DNA of 64,000 bases from Eutreptiella sp. 'Long Island Sound 2002' (taxonomy: Eukaryota > Euglenozoa > Euglenophyceae > Eutreptiales > Eutreptiaceae): NCBI GenBank assembly GCA_964036045.1, contig OZ038380.1:10749913-10813912 (forward strand). Direction: 5' to 3'. The notes under the pieces are model-generated. The model was not told the origin of the DNA and made no database searches. It worked only from the letters and a program-made list of their open reading frames with translations. The stretch's first letter is position 1. Every line of letters starts with the position of its first letter. Below, piece by piece: positions 51,757 to 63,259 of this stretch. A program made the translations under genes and the position numbers.

Positions 51757-54014
51757 ACCTTACCCTTACCTGCCAAAGCGTATGTGTGAGTGTGCTAGTC
51801 CTATGGTCCTGAGAGCAAGCCGCAGAAGTGGTGTCCTAATTATACCCAAGTCTGCGCCCTTGCTAAACCTGGAGGGTTGGCTTATTGATGCCACGGGGTA
51901 CGCCCCGGGTCTCTCCTCCCCTATGCGCCCAATTTCTGTGCTGGCGCAAAACCTTGGGGGAATACCCAGCGTGCTAATCCAGGTATTGTTTTCCCTACCT
52001 ATCTGTCTACTACAGGGAGGGGTGGCCAAAAGCTATGAAGGCATCAAAACGCCGTTTTGCTATGTGGCCAAAACACTGACCTAACCACTGTCACAGCCCA
52101 CCAACCCTGCTAAAATTGCAGGAAAAGGGTAGGACAGTGACACACCCCCTACAGGTCCTACACACCCTACAGTGGCACCATCCTGGTGGGCGAGCACTGG
52201 GCAACTGGCTCTAGCCCCCACGCAGGACTACCACTCCTACACGCACACTCTACTGGGCGTTGCGAAGAGGAAGGTCTCATCGGTCCTAACGACCCACCTG
52301 TGAAATGACAAGAGAACACAGCGCTGCTAAGCAACTGTGGCCTCACAGGGGACGCCACAACGCGTTTCCCCTGCAGGGGCTTGGAGGGAAGGAGTGCTCT
52401 CGCGTGCAAGGCGCAGATGTCGATGAAGTCGGACTCCCTGCTCTGCCACAGGCGGAGCGGAGTTACTTGTTTGTGTGATCTGCGCCCTTGTTTAGCAGGG
52501 CATAAAAAAATGTTGCTGCACCAATCACCCTACCTGCCTACCTGTAAAACAAAGGCAAATGAAAGGGCGTTTGCGGCGGAGGAACCAAGCCACACTCCAG
52601 GTATTATACCCTTCTCAGTGTGACCTATAATACACTGTCCGCAAACACGCTGGAAGTCCAGCTACCCTTGTCAAGCAAGCAAGCGTTAAGGGACTCCTCA
52701 GGTTCTCTTAAAGAACGTGCCGAGGAGCCCCTGGGTGGCCTAAACAAGGTTTACCGTGCGCACTTCGCGTGGCCTACCCTTTAATGCGTGTGTGCATGCG
52801 CGACTATGCACAATCACGTTGGGCAAACCTGCCCATCTCAGCAACAATCTTGACTCCACCAGGGGGTGGCCCCGCCTGGGCGTACCTACCTTACCTACCG
52901 CTGGGAAGTGAAGCAAGGTAAGAGGACAAAAGGGGCGCACGTGAAGAACGTTGCTATGCACTTGTGTGTATGACTAATCACCCTGATCTGACCGCTAATC
53001 ATCTGCAATCTTTCTAATCAATCCCTCTATCGCGTTCTATCTTTGTTAGCGCTGCTACAAGGCTCGTTCACGGAGACACGAGACGAGCAATGTGTATGCG
53101 GCATGCGAGACGAACATACCTGTAGTTTATACCTGATTCATTGAAGTCTTTTCGTTCATTTTCGAATTCTTGAATTTTTGAAGCTTCTATTAGTGTGGGT
53201 GGAATCTGTATGTTTATTTATTAATGTGTGTCTCGTCATTTTCAAGACTACGTGAGACATACGTTTATAATTCCATTATTTCTCCATTTTCCGGCGCTTC
53301 GCTAGGAGCCGCTCCTGCGCGCCGCCATTTTATGCGTATGAATTTCTGGATTTAAAAAATCCAGAGATGACTATAATTTCTATAAAAATGTGCTTCTGAT
53401 GCACAATTGGAGTCTGCTCAGGTGTGTCGTTTCAGAAAAATTCTACGCCGTCATTTGACGGATTTTGGTGTCGTTGCTTCGTTTTTGCGTGGATTCGTCC
53501 ATAATTCTCCCATTCCTGCCTCTGCAGATACCCACGCGCAGCCTCGCTGAGTAGGCCGTGTTCGGGCCGAAACGCAGGTGCCTGGAGAGACTGAGCAGAA
53601 CCAAGACCCCAGCAAGGGGCAATTTTAATTTTCTTTCAACTCCCTTCGCCCTAAGACAGGTCACAGGTCGCCAGCAGGTTTACGAGAACCCATGCGAGTG
53701 TGTATAATGTGTCTTGCGTTTGGGTTGTGTCGAGGCTGCGTCCTGGGGGAGGGATGCATATGCACATGTTTGGCATGCTCCCAAACTAACCCAACCAAGC
53801 CACAGGAGCCCCGGCAGCGCCATGAGCGCTGAGCCTTCTGTAGGATATGATACAATCAGAGCAGCAAAAGAGCGCCAGCCATGGTGAGCGCCCATTTTTC
53901 AGTGTGAGGGAAACTGTAGGTATTTTAAAGTAGATGTGGAAACCAAGGAAAGGCCAAGAAAAATTCCCTTTTTCCTAAAATGCGACAGTGGTGGCCACCA
54001 CAGCACAAGGGGGG
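51757..54014 (+). other. Gypsy-1 3' noncoding region, second copy, uninterrupted
   Basis: This is the same region as 36909-37686 plus 48471-49961, without Gypsy-2a. It gives the empty site CCTAC at 52529-52533. It carries an 80-codon plus-strand ORF at 52381-52623 and an antisense 73-codon ORF at 53443-53664; neither has a recognised domain. Confidence 0.8.
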
Positions 54015-54812
54015 AGTAAGAAAAAGTGCTTTTCCATTGCTTTGAGGCATACTCTAGTTGTATTAGAGATGCACTGAGCATCCATGCATTTTAATCTTAG
54101 TATTGGTCCAACCAAAAGTGGTGATAACACATTTTGACCTATGGAACCAAACACCCAATCAGGATATGGAGTGGACCCCTTAATCCCCTTTCAATGTGAA
54201 GTAAAACATCTTTTCCTGAGTTGACTGAGCACTGACATACCTAAAGTAGAGCCTATGAATTTATCTATGTTTTTCCATGAATTCTTAGCTATCCTAGTGG
54301 TATGCACACTAGGGGGCTGGGCACCTCTTTTTGAGAGGTCCTGGGTTCAATTCCTGGTCAGCCTAGCTAAGTAGGAAGATCCCATGTGACATGGCAGTGA
54401 CCTCATCGCCACATACCATGCCACCTCAGCACATATGGGACCCAAAACAAAGAGTGCACATCTCCTAAGATGGCACTATGGAGAGAGAGTGATCCTGAGG
54501 CAGTTTTCTAACTCTTTTCCTAAAACATTTCAGCTATCTTTGTGAATATGCATTCATATGTGACCTGAGTTGCAGTTTCTGTGAGTATCCAATCATCTTT
54601 CACTGTCTACACTGCAGCCCTTCATGCTTTGATCCTGAATTACCTTCTCCTTGCATACTATTGGCTTGGGCTATCCTGGATTGACTTGGCTTTACTGTAT
54701 TTCAACAAACAAAAGCTTTTCATCATCCAAAACAAGCAGCAGGACACCCTACAGCAACAACAAGCAGCAGGAGAAGCAAAAACACAGTGCTGAAAACACT
54801 ATAAACTTTTCT
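54015..54812 (+). repeat. Gypsy-1a LTR 3 (outer 3' LTR)
   Basis: 798 bases after ACAAGGGGGG, ending ACTTTTCT and followed by the second AGGT target copy at 54813-54816. Confidence 0.88.
54284..54371 (+). ncRNA. tRNA-Lys(UUU)-like cloverleaf in Gypsy-1a LTR 3
   Basis: Same fold as at 28864-28951, unchanged over the stems. Confidence 0.55.
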
Positions 54813-57800
54813 AGGTCAGTGTTTTGGCCATTTAGCAAAACGGCGTTTTCATGCCTTCATAGCTTTTGGCCACCCCTCCCTGTAGTAGACAGATAGGTAG
54901 GGAAAACAATACCTGGATTAGTACGCTGGGTATTCCCCAAAGGTTTTGCGCCAGCACAGAAATTGGGCGCTTAGGGGAGGGGAGACCCGGGGCGTACCCG
55001 TGGCATCAATAAGCCAACCCTCCAGGTTTAGCAAGCGTGCAGACTTGGGTATAATTAGGACACCACTTCTGCGGCTTGCTCTCAGGACCTTAGGGATAGC
55101 ACACTCACACATACGCTTTGGCAGGTAAGGGTAAGGTTCAGTCCCTAGCTTTAGTCTTGGAGGCAAGCGTCTCAGCGAGCCTCAGCAACTCACCAAGGTT
55201 GTTCTTGGACAAGTAGTCAACCAGAACTGAGTTTAGGCGTCCCTCAGGTAGAACAAATGCAGAGAAGGGCTCCCAGGTGGCCTCTTCGACTCCAAACCCT
55301 TCCCAGAGGGTGAGGAAGCGCCAACCCTGGCGATAGCGGTGGCGTAGGACAGACTTCACCAGGTAGAAGCCCTCCTTAGCCATCTCCTCGGCGTTCATGT
55401 CGGGGAGTTCACCTTCAACTTCCATAGGGCTGGCAGCCCCTTGTAGGTCCAGAGCGGCGATTTCCTCGTCGTTCAGCTCCCACTCCTCCCCACAGAGGTC
55501 TTCAGGATCATAGTAGCGCTTCAGGTGTTGAGCAGCGCACACCAGGGTCCCCCCTAGACGGGGAGAACACCGCACGGTGATACGGTGTCCATCCACTGAT
55601 AGAATCTTGTACGGCCCGAAGTATGGGTCATCGCTGGTAGAGCGTGGCCAAGCGGGTAGTCGACTGTGGTGCACCAGCACCCAGTCCCCCTCTTGGTAGG
55701 TGGCCGGTACTCGCCGCTTGTTCTTGTTGTTCCACTGACGCTCCCTCATTCTCTGGAGCATAGCCTTGGCCTTGTCCACCTTCGCTTGTTGCTCTTGTAC
55801 CCATTCACCCACAGAAGAATGGGTGTCCTCTGGCTAGGGGGCATGTAGGAACCATGCCGGGCGCCCGAGGAATAGCTCATGGGGCGAATAGCCAGTAGCT
55901 GAACTCTCTTGGGAGTTCATCATCAAGGATATGACGGGGAGTAGTCTCACCCAGTCTCTGGTGCGTTCCGTCTTGCACCATATCCTTACATTCTCCTTGA
56001 GGACACGGATCTGTCGCTCACATAGGGGGTTGCTCGTATGAGAGTAGGGAATCCCCGTAGACACCTGGACATTGAGGGATCTCAGGACCCTCTTGTACCA
56101 GCCAGTATCTGAGCGTACTCGTACGTCCTCATCGGAGTTGATCTCCTTGGGCGCCCCATAGACACAAAACCACTCCTCCAGGAGTATCTTGATAGTCTCC
56201 TCCCCGGTAATGTGCTTGGTACATGGGAAAACCCTGGTAAACCTGGTCAACCCACAGGTTACCACGAGGGCGAAGTCATAGCCCCCAAACTTCGGCACCT
56301 CCGTGTAGTCCACGTATAGAACACTGTTAGCACAGTGAGGGATGGGCAGGGTCGAGTAGAGACCTCTGTCCCTGATATCCCCTGGTTTACAGGACCTGCA
56401 CGGGCACTTGTCCACGATAGGCTGGAGTGTCTTCCGCAGTTGGTCGTCAGTCCACGTAGTGTGGAACCACTGCTTGAACAGCCTCAGGGTGCGGTCAGCA
56501 CCCACATGACCACTGGACTCATGGGTCCACTTCAGCAGCGCTGGGACTCGGTCACTAGGCACCACAATACGGTCCTCGTGCCATAGGTAACTCTTGTCCC
56601 TCTTCCACTGGTCTTGGTTGACCAGGAGGGGTTCAAGGCGTTTCTCCAGGCGCTTGTAGATATCCCCGAACTCCTTCAGGTACTCCGATTGTTGGAGTCC
56701 ATCCAGGGGGCGTATCATCGTCATGTTGAGGTCCAAGTGGACGTCCATACGGCTGAACGCCTCCTTAGCCAGCGCTTCAGACCGGGCACCAATCAGGGCG
56801 TCGAAGTTGTTGCGGCTGATGTAGTCGGCACACTCGTTCTTCACTCCCTGGATATGGTGTACCGTCAGCCGTAGTTGACTGAGGTAGGTCCACCAGCGAC
56901 GTAGCTTGGCCTTCTCAGGTGGGGGACCCTTCTGGAAACTGCGGACCGGTTCTTGGTCGCACAGCCAGACCACAGGGTTACTCCCCAACAGTCGTGCTTG
57001 TGAGGATAGCACCAGCATACCCGCGAGCAATTCCTGCTCATAGGTGGAGTAGTTCCCCCTGGCCTGGTTCCACTTCCAGTTCCAGTGGCCCAGAGGTAGT
57101 AGGACCCACTTGTCGTCAGGGTAGCTGTGCTTGAGGGTTCCATCTCGGTTGAGACCTTCCGTCCCCCATTGGGAAATGGCCACGTCGAACTCCTCCTTCT
57201 CTAGTGCTTGCCATTGGAACAACGTTCCACCACCGCCCACATTGCTGGCGTCCGTCAGCAGGATAATCTCCCCTTGTGCCCTAGGCACGCCCAAGCACTT
57301 AGCGTTGGCTACCTTGTCTTTGAGCTCATCAAACGCTTGTTGCTCTTGTGGGCCCCAGCGCCAAGTAGTACTCTTCTTGATCAAGTCCGTCAGAACGGCG
57401 CTGGTGTAGGTGAAGTTTTTGATGTGGCGGCGATAGAAGTTGCACGCCCCAATGAAACTGCGTACATCATGAAGTCCTTTCTTGGGGTCTTCGTGTCGTA
57501 CCTTGGCATCCATCAGGGGTTTGGCCTTAGAGGCCGCTGGGGTCCACCACCCATAGCCAACGTCAAACCCCAGGTACTGCATGGTCTCCTGCATGAACTC
57601 ACACTTCTCCAGCTTGAGTCGTGTGTGGTTCTCCTGGCAGACCGTAAAGAACTCACCCAAGAGGATTAGGTGATCCTCCTGGGTATTGGTCCCGAGGCAT
57701 ACATCGTCGATGTGAGCCTCCATCTGGGCACCACGGGATATGAGCTCCTGCACCTTAGGTCTCCTTCGCAGGATGGACAAGATCTTGTTCATCAGCTCTT

Positions 57801-59834
57801 GGAATAGAGCGGGTGCGTTAGCCACGCCAAACGGCATGACCTTCCACTTGAACACCCTCCCCTGAGGGGTGATGAAGGCCAGTAGTTCCTGTGCGTTGGG
57901 CGTCAGGTCCACTTGCCAGAATCCGCTCCTCTTGTCCATCTTGGTCTTGTAGCGGCAGGAGGCTATCTTCTCCAGGGTAGACTCCATATTGGGAATGGAC
58001 CCTGAGTGGTTCAGCGTCTTCTTGTTCAGCTCTCCATAGTCCACTACCAGCCGTTTGGCTGTAGACCCAGGTTTAGCCACCAGGAAACAGGGGCTGCAGT
58101 GTAGGGGGTAGTCCCCGTCCTTGTACTCCAGGACTAGGCCAGCGTCGATACATTCTTGTATCTGTCGCTCGATCTCGTCGGCCTGCTCTTTAGGAGCTGG
58201 ATAGGGTCTCCTCCGGATCTTGTGACCCACGAACTCGGGTTTCAGCTTGAGGTCCATCTGTACCAGCTTGTCACATGAGGCTGGAGGGGGTAGTCCTCCG
58301 AACACCTCCAGATAGGTCCTTATAAGCTTCTGTACCCGCGGGTCCAATACCTTGATCTTGTCCTCCATGTCCTCGTCAGAGTGTAAGTTGCTTGCCCCCT
58401 GAATAGACGTCGGGAGGTGGTCCTCCACCGACTCTTCGCCCGTGGTAGTGTCCTTCAGCCCTTGGTAGGCATATAGAAGGTCTTGTTCAACCATCTCCGG
58501 TGGACGATGGCAACATAGGCACGCTCGAGGGGGTTCACATACACATTCCTCCGAGAGGTCGTCCTCCTCTGGGGTCCTCACATGGGCGCCCCACACGCTC
58601 TTCATGAGCTTAAGATCTACCTCCCTTTGCCAGGTGGTGATCTTCTGTTCGAGGTCCTCCTTCAATTGGGATAGGTCTCCCATACGTCCTTGCTTCAGTG
58701 GCCATGAGCTGCGGGTAGGCTTCGCGTAGCATAGCTTTTTCGCCACCAACTTCCTCTTGGAATCCACATACTCCCTGAGCCTGGATCGAGGGTCCAGCTC
58801 CTCGTCCACGGGGTCTTCCACCCTCATGGAGAGCAGGGGTTTCAGTGGGGCGACGTACTCGGCGTTCTCCGCTTCCTCCACACAGGTCTGCACGAAGAAG
58901 GCGTCGTGCTCAGTTTCGTCATCTGAGTGGATAGAGCTAGGTAGCTCAGATAGTCCACACTCAGAGACTCCATCAGGAACAGGTACATGACAGGGAGAGT
59001 TGGGGGCGTGGGTGTCAGTCACGACGTACTCATCTCCTCCGGGTGTAGTCTCAATAGCATCTTGAGGTCGTAGGCGATCCTTCAAGTCACCCAAGGCGAG
59101 TCCGTCGCTTTCTCGTTGTATAGCCTGGACCAGAGTCGGGTCCAGATCCTCCCAGGGGATGGAGGTAAGACCTCCGTCCACCACGCTCAGCATACTCCCC
59201 CATCCGGGTTTCCCAATGGGCGTCTTACGCCCCAGAGGCACGTAGATGGCCTCATCAGGCAAACGAACAGAGCTGATAGTCAGCCTGTCCAGGAGGTTTC
59301 GCCAGTATTCGTTGCCCCCATGATCTCCCCAATCGGGGGAACACAGGACCACACGGGAACGTTCCAAGGCCACCTTGGTCAGCACCTTCCCCAGTTCACT
59401 GAACCTGGGGTTCCCGTAGGCCATCCCGAAAGAGGGCCAGTAAAATTTGTAGCTGCAGTTCTTCCCCTTGCTGCAGTAAAGGTCCAGTACATGCTGCTTG
59501 TCGCTGGCGAACAACTCCACACTCAGGTCTTCTCGAGAGTAACCCAACTCCTTCAGACCTTGGTCTAGGACTTCCCCCAATAGTTGATAGTCCTCAGTTT
59601 TGGAGGCCGCCATCATGTTCGAGGGCTCCTCCTTCGATAGCCTCAGGTAACTCGAGGTATGTTCCGATGTCTCTGCTCCAGTGGCACAGACTCTCTGCCA
59701 CTGCCGTGGTCCACGTAGAGGAGGTAGGGCGCTTGCAGCGTCAGGGATTGTATCTGGGAGTGCTGTACGAAGAAGTCAGTACCCAGTACAAAGTCGAAGG
59801 CCTCAGTGTCCATCACATAGAACCGATGGGCGAT
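54813..59834 (-). mobile_element. Gypsy-1b, pol and proximal 3' noncoding region (minus strand)
   Basis: This is the proximal half of the minus-strand Gypsy-1 element. It starts within the protease region, where Gypsy-2b interrupts it at 59835. It runs leftward through pol and about 325 bases of 3' noncoding sequence, and is interrupted again at 54813; the remainder is at 25872-28590. Confidence 0.9.
55138..59834 (-). pseudogene. Gypsy-1b pol, 5'-interrupted, with a frameshift and a nonsense codon
   Basis: This minus-strand copy of Gypsy-1 pol is truncated upstream by Gypsy-2b, which cuts it just after the protease active site. A five-base insertion at 59668-59672 (TGTCT on the plus strand) breaks the frame near the end of the protease part. 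From the methionine at 59616 it is open for 1260 codons through the Dam-like domain, RT, RNase H and most of integrase, ending at an in-frame TAG (plus strand 55834-55836) where 1a has a tyrosine codon. Chromodomain sequence follows in the same frame to 55138. Otherwise it is very similar to Gypsy-1a, including GNPRF in the Dam-like domain. Confidence 0.92.
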
Positions 59835-60367
59835 TGTAAGTGCGGCTAACCCCCATCTGCTCAGATTTTCACAGATCTGCCCCAGATTGGCTACATTTTG
59901 GTCATTTTCACTGCTTCGGCGGAATCGCCGCCTCGCAGCTCAGTCTCAGGATCAGACCTATATATTTCTGATATGCCGGATCTGATTCCGCGGTCCATTC
60001 TCCGTAAATCCGCCGCGTTCCGATCATTTACCTGGAATCGCCATTTGCCGCTGACGCGCGCTCGCGGGCCAGATCGGCCAAATATTTTTCACAATCGGAT
60101 TTATATAAATCTTTTCAGAGAGTTTTGGACACTCAGATGTACTTAGAATAATCCGCATCAATTTTCTTCATAGACTTGGATTTTCTGCCGGATAACACTC
60201 AGCATGGATCTTGCTTCAGTTGTTGCTGCTCTCGCCTCCGTTGGTGTCCGTGTCTCCGGTTCTACCCCCAACAGCAGCGTTCAGGTCGACTCCTCGCGTG
60301 CCTGCCCCACTGGTCTTGCCGGCCCCGAGCCCTCCGGCACCATCAACGACCCAGGGCAGCACTTTCA
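59835..60367 (+). repeat. Gypsy-2b 5' LTR
   Basis: 533 bases, TGTAAG to CTTTCA, followed by the same TGGTAGCAGAGGC primer site. It is more diverged from the 2a LTRs than these are from each other. Confidence 0.93.
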
Positions 60368-62727
60368 TGGTAGCAGAGGCTACCTGAATGTTGTTCCTTT
60401 GGTGTCCCAACCACAGCCCGCTCCCCAGTACGGCCCCGTAGATCCCGCCGCTTCTGGAGAAGTAACGATTACGCTGCCATGGTGCTGCGCGAACGAGGCC
60501 TTGAGAGGAATGCCTTGCGCAAGCCCAAGTTGCCCAAGAAGGGCGCAAATCAGCAGCTGTGGAGACCCAGATTACCATTATGATCCCAGTCGAAATTGGC
60601 CATCGAGCAGCTGGAATCCGCCAGCCTACGGTGATGGCAACGCTCCGGTGGACCTTACGGAGCTGGCAGGTACCAACCTTCCTTACGGAAGCCCACCATT
60701 TGAGACCATCGACGCCGATCTGAACGACATTGAGATGGGTGGTCCAGGTGAGGTACCTAGCTATAATCGACCAGCCTCTTGGGCACAATGGGACGACCAT
60801 TTGTCCCTAGAAGTGACCCGTAACCTTGAGGCCCTTGAGGCCCTTTGTCTATTAGCCACGTCTAAGTTGATCGGACAAGAAAGAATCGCCTCTGATTTTT
60901 TAATGGAATATTTTTTCCTCCTTCAGGACGAAATTAATACCAGGATGTGGTGGCGTTCTCAAGAAGATGACTCTTTTGCCATTTTTTTGCAGATCTGGGA
61001 GGCAAGTCCCTTCCCGAAGGAGAAGACCAAGGCACCTGTTGCCGGGCCCTCCGCCCCTCATCCTTCTGTTTCCATCCGCGACGATCTAGCCGCCGCGGTT
61101 GAGGAAGGAATTTTAGAGGCAGCCAGGCAGGCAAGCCTGGAAATTAGGGCTGAAGGAGCTCCCCAAGTGGACTCCTGGCTGCGGACCACCGAGATCAGCG
61201 GTCCGACAGCCTGCTCAGGCCCTTCAGGACACGGTATGTACTGTCCTGCCGACTGCTCCTGCAGATTCCAGCGAGATTCTGAGCTCCAATTGCTCAAAGA
61301 TCAAATGCAACTCATCATTCAAACGCTGGGAATAAAAGATCTTTTCAAGACGCACATGCGGTCTGAGGGCGCATCATCGGTGGAACAAGTAACAGAACCA
61401 TCAGAGGAGGCGACAGAAATTTTTTCAATTGCTCCTTCGGTGGACTCCAAGACCACCGATGCAAGGATCAGCAGGACTAAGCTAAAGGAAAGGGTTACAA
61501 TCTCTCGATCTGAGAGTAGGACGGCGAAGGCTAGGACTGAGGCTCAGAATGCCAAGCGAACTGCCTCCCGTACTGCCCCTCCTGCTGCTGATTCCAATGC
61601 CTTAGCCCAGCTGTTGCTCGCCCAGACCCTCGCCGGAGCTGGTGTGGCGAATGATGCCGCCAAGGTGTCTGCCATTACGGCCGGTGTTGGGCTGGATTCG
61701 CTTCTCAATCCTACTTCATTGCGACTTTGTCAGGTTGCCAAGCAACCGAAGTATAATGGGAACCCCCGACGTTGGCCTCAGTTCCAACGGGAATTTAAAT
61801 TGTGGGTTAAGACTCAAAAACTCCAAAATGATCAGTTCCTGATGGCCCTCTTGGACTGCCTTGAGGGAGCGCCGGCCAACACTTGGCTCAGGACCTGGAG
61901 TGATCGTGAGGATACAAGTTCCCCCCTTACCTTTGATGAGGTGTGGGAACAGTTGGAGCTACGTGGATCCCGGCTGCCAGAGGATCATTACCACCAAATG
62001 TTGAAGAATTTTCCTTCATTCTCACGATTAATCTTGCACGAAGTGCAAGACAAGAGACAGCGCTTCTGGAACTTAGTGGAAGAAGCTGAACATTCAGGCG
62101 AAAAGTTTTCTAGTGCCGAGCTGAAAAATCTGATTTTTGACAAGATCCCCTCAGAAACTGCCGCCACCCTTCGGAACAGACAGTCCAAAGAAAAGGTCAA
62201 GACCTGGTGGGCGGAGGTGGAAGGCTTCGATGCCTCTGCCAATAGGTTTTCAGTCAGGGAGGCACTTCAAAAGTGCTCCCCCACGTCGTTTTCCAAAGTG
62301 AAATTCACTGAAAACACGTGGAAAATCAAATTTAATGAACACGAGGATCGGGACTTGTTTGTCCAAGTCCTCAACAGGGGAGTAAGCTTCCATGGCCATT
62401 GCCTGAAGGCCAAGAACTGGGTGTTTTCGTTCACCCCAAAGGAACTCTGGGAAGAGGTTGAGCGGCTCGCTGACGCCTCCAATCAAAATTTCCATGAGGG
62501 TCTTGGGGGAAACAAGAATACCCAGCAAAACACCCAAAATGGAGCCCAAAAGGGCAACAAAAAGGTGAATGACACCCGGAATGTTCAGGATCACTGTAGC
62601 ATCTGCCTTCTTTTAGGTTCTACGAACCGAGCTAAGACGCATTCTACTGGTAATCACCGATGGTCTCCTTACGATCACAAGGTGATTGGTGAAAATATCA
62701 GTAATCCGCAGAATTCAGACAGGAATG
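59835..62727 (+). mobile_element. Gypsy-2b, left part (interrupted)
   Basis: This is the 5' LTR and most of gag of a second Gypsy-2 element, inserted into Gypsy-1b pol after GCGAT (59830-59834), which would be the target duplication. At 62728 it is interrupted by Gypsy-2c. Its remainder should lie right of the window. Confidence 0.92.
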
Positions 62728-62732
62728 TGTAA
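60204..62732 (+). pseudogene. Gypsy-2b gag, cut off by Gypsy-2c
   Basis: 842 codons homologous to the first 841 of Gypsy-2a gag, with the same start inside the LTR and the same open frame across the primer binding site. The frame ends artificially at TAA 62730-62732, formed by the first bases of the Gypsy-2c LTR. The gag domain and the CSIC-x11-H-x4-H site are present; the RGG-rich tail is missing. Confidence 0.92.
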
Positions 62733-63259
62733 GTGCGGCTAGCCCCATCTGCTCAGATTTTCAGACATTCTGCCCAGATTGGCTACATTTTGGTCATTTT
62801 CTTTGCTTCGGCGGAATTGCCGCCTCGCAGCTCAGTCACAGGATATTTCCTATATATTTCTGATATGCCGGATTTGATTCCGCGGTCCATTCCCCGTAAA
62901 TCCGCCGCGTTCCGCTATTTTAGCTGGAATTGCCATTTGCCGCTGACGCGCGCTCGCGGGCCAGATCGGCTAAACATTTTTACATAATTGGATTATTTAA
63001 ATCTTTTCAGACAGTTTTGGACACTCAGATGTATTTAGAATAATTCGCCGCAATTTTCTTCATAGACTGGGATTTTCTGCCGGACCACAATCAACATGGA
63101 CCTTGCTTCAGTTGTTGCTGCTCTCGCCTCTGTTGGTGTCCGAGTATCCGGTTCCACCCCCAATAGCAGCATTCAGGGAGACTCCTCGCGTGCCTGCCCC
63201 ACTGGTCTTGCCGGCCCCGAGCCCTCCGGCACCCACAACGACCCACGGCAGCACTTTCA
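62728..63259 (+). repeat. Gypsy-2c 5' LTR
   Basis: 532 bases, TGTAAGTGCGG to CACTTTCA, followed by TGGTAGCAGAGGC. Confidence 0.92.

Larger units (their letters stand above)
28595..54812 (+). mobile_element. Gypsy-1a composite: LTR-gag-pol-LTR-partial pol-LTR
   Basis: Three LTRs of 798 bases (28595, 49962, 54015) enclose one nearly complete internal region and, after the middle LTR, a second one truncated to the end of integrase. The outer ends are flanked by AGGT (28591-28594 and 54813-54816), or TAGGT if the last T is counted to the target. This is a target duplication in the interrupted Gypsy-1b. The middle LTR joins internal sequence directly at 50759/50760, so the structure probably arose by recombination between copies. 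Gypsy-2a is nested in its 3' noncoding region. Confidence 0.87.
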
